DNA of 5,844 bases. Origin: JBKHJZ01 sp046537875. Lineage in GTDB: Bacteria > Actinomycetota > Acidimicrobiia > Acidimicrobiales > VFJN01. A program made the position numbers and the translations under genes. Of this stretch, positions 5,240-5,844 are shown piece by piece (the stretch's first letter is position 1; each line of letters begins with the position of its first letter). The stretch is taken from assembly GCA_046537875.1 (NCBI GenBank), contig JBKHJZ010000196.1, forward strand, positions 1 through 5,844. The letters run 5' to 3'. A model generated the notes under the pieces. The model saw only the letters and a list, made by a program, of their open reading frames with translations. It made no database searches and was not told where the DNA came from.

Positions 5240-5844
5240 CACACGCCCGTCCCGGCCGATGCGGCACCGCTGGTCGCGGTGGCGGCGAAGCGCTTCTCGC
5301 GTTCCTGGGGGTCGAGCGCCACCCGCAGCCAGCTCGACAGCAGGTTGACCGACAGCACCGTCAGGCTGAGGAGGATGCCCGGGTAGAGGATCAGCCACTG
5401 GTTGCCGAACAGCTCGTGGTCGCCGGCCCGGGCGATGTCGAGGCCCCACGACACCGCCGGGTGCTGGATGCCCAGGCCGAGGAACGACAGCGCCGCCTCG
5501 GCCAGCACGATGCGGGCGAACTCGAGCACGGCGAGCGTGACGAGCGGCGAGGCCAGGTTGGGCAGGATGTGGGTGAACACCACCCGGCGCGACCGGCAGC
5601 CGACCACCTCGGCCGCCTCCACGAAGGGCCGCTCCCGCAGGCTCAGCACCACGCCGCGCGTCATGCGGGCGTAGACCATCCAGCCGTTGATGGCCAGGAT
5701 GACCGTGACCGTGAGGATGCTTCCCCCGACCAGGGCGATCAGCAGCATCGCCAGCAGCAGGCCGGGGAACGACACCTGCACGTCGACCCAGCCCATGAGC
5801 AGGCGGTCGGTGCGCCCGCCCCGGTACCCGGACAGGAGCCCGAC
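5239..5844 (-). CDS. dppC: Peptide ABC transporter permease, DppC/OppC type (5' end beyond the window)
   Basis: The C-terminal 201 residues of a binding-protein-dependent permease are present, read into the window from the right edge and ending at TGA 5239-5241. The frame is open through the edge with GLLSGYRGGRTDRLLMGWVD, which fits DppC proteins well ahead of the internal Met at 5796, so that Met is not the start. Membrane helices are seen at about residues 26-60 (probably two), 98-122 and 150-175 of the fragment. The cytoplasmic ATPase-docking loop is EAAEVVGCRSRRVVFTHILP (76-95), and the protein ends with the family's LxxALDP block (174-179) plus a short Ala/Thr/Ser-rich tail. It is the first visible gene of the operon. 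A DppB partner and a solute-binding protein are expected further right. Confidence 0.93.
   Translation of the reverse strand, partial: VGLLSGYRGGRTDRLLMGWVDVQVSFPGLLLAMLLIALVGGSILTVTVILAINGWMVYARMTRGVVLSLRERPFVEAAEVVGCRSRRVVFTHILPNLASPLVTLAVLEFARIVLAEAALSFLGLGIQHPAVSWGLDIARAGDHELFGNQWLILYPGILLSLTVLSVNLLSSWLRVALDPQEREKRFAATATSGAASAGTGV

Noticed and set aside
3962..5386. 474-codon plus-strand open frame opposite the two ATPases
   Set aside because: It is antisense to intact ABC ATPases and its sequence mirrors their codons. No family is recognisable.
5240..5449. N-terminal extension of the first ATPase to 5449
   Set aside because: The extra 70 residues are the permease coding sequence read in another frame. 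The TGATG overlap at 5237-5241 gives a natural start.

Overview
The window is very GC-rich and codes densely. Third positions are strongly G/C, GTG and TTG starts are used, and genes overlap by a few bases. This points to a high-GC actinobacterium; an Acidimicrobiia-like lineage is only a guess. Nothing looks like a mobile element, CRISPR array, tRNA or rRNA. Most of the content is a recognisable metabolic and transport locus, with a few under-annotated small features in the first 550 bases.

Left edge and leader region (1-540): a minus-strand gene starts at a GTG at 36-38, behind a good ribosome-binding site, and runs off the left edge. A possible 33-residue single-pass membrane peptide lies at 230-331. 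It is followed by a GC hairpin (350-380), a small repeat/palindrome cluster (399-422) and a 31-codon ORF with a strong ribosome-binding site (449-544). The stop of that ORF overlaps the start of the next gene.

Plus-strand pair (541-2360): a GntR/FadR-type (FCD) regulator overlaps, by ATGA, a DadA-like FAD-dependent oxidoreductase. This is a compact two-gene catabolic operon, probably preceded by the leader ORF.

Minus-strand operon (5844 down to 2396), converging on the first: a DppC-type permease (5' end outside the window), then DppD- and DppF-type ATPases, then a TauE/SafE-family membrane exporter. The first three overlap. The exporter starts 17 nt after the second ATPase behind its own AGGAG. 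The substrate-binding protein and the DppB partner are not in view and would be expected beyond the right edge. The two operons end tail to tail, 35 bp apart, around a GC hairpin that may stop transcription from both sides.

How it may fit together (inference): the ABC system imports a peptide or amino-acid-like compound. The FAD enzyme oxidises an amine or amino acid derived from it under control of the GntR repressor, and the TauE-like protein exports an anionic, possibly sulfur-containing, end product. The exact substrate cannot be read from the sequence. I see no wholly new system. The points most worth checking are the leader ORF, the small membrane peptide, the TTG-started overlapping ATPase, the exporter in a peptide-transporter operon, and the identical four-cysteine tails of both ATPases.
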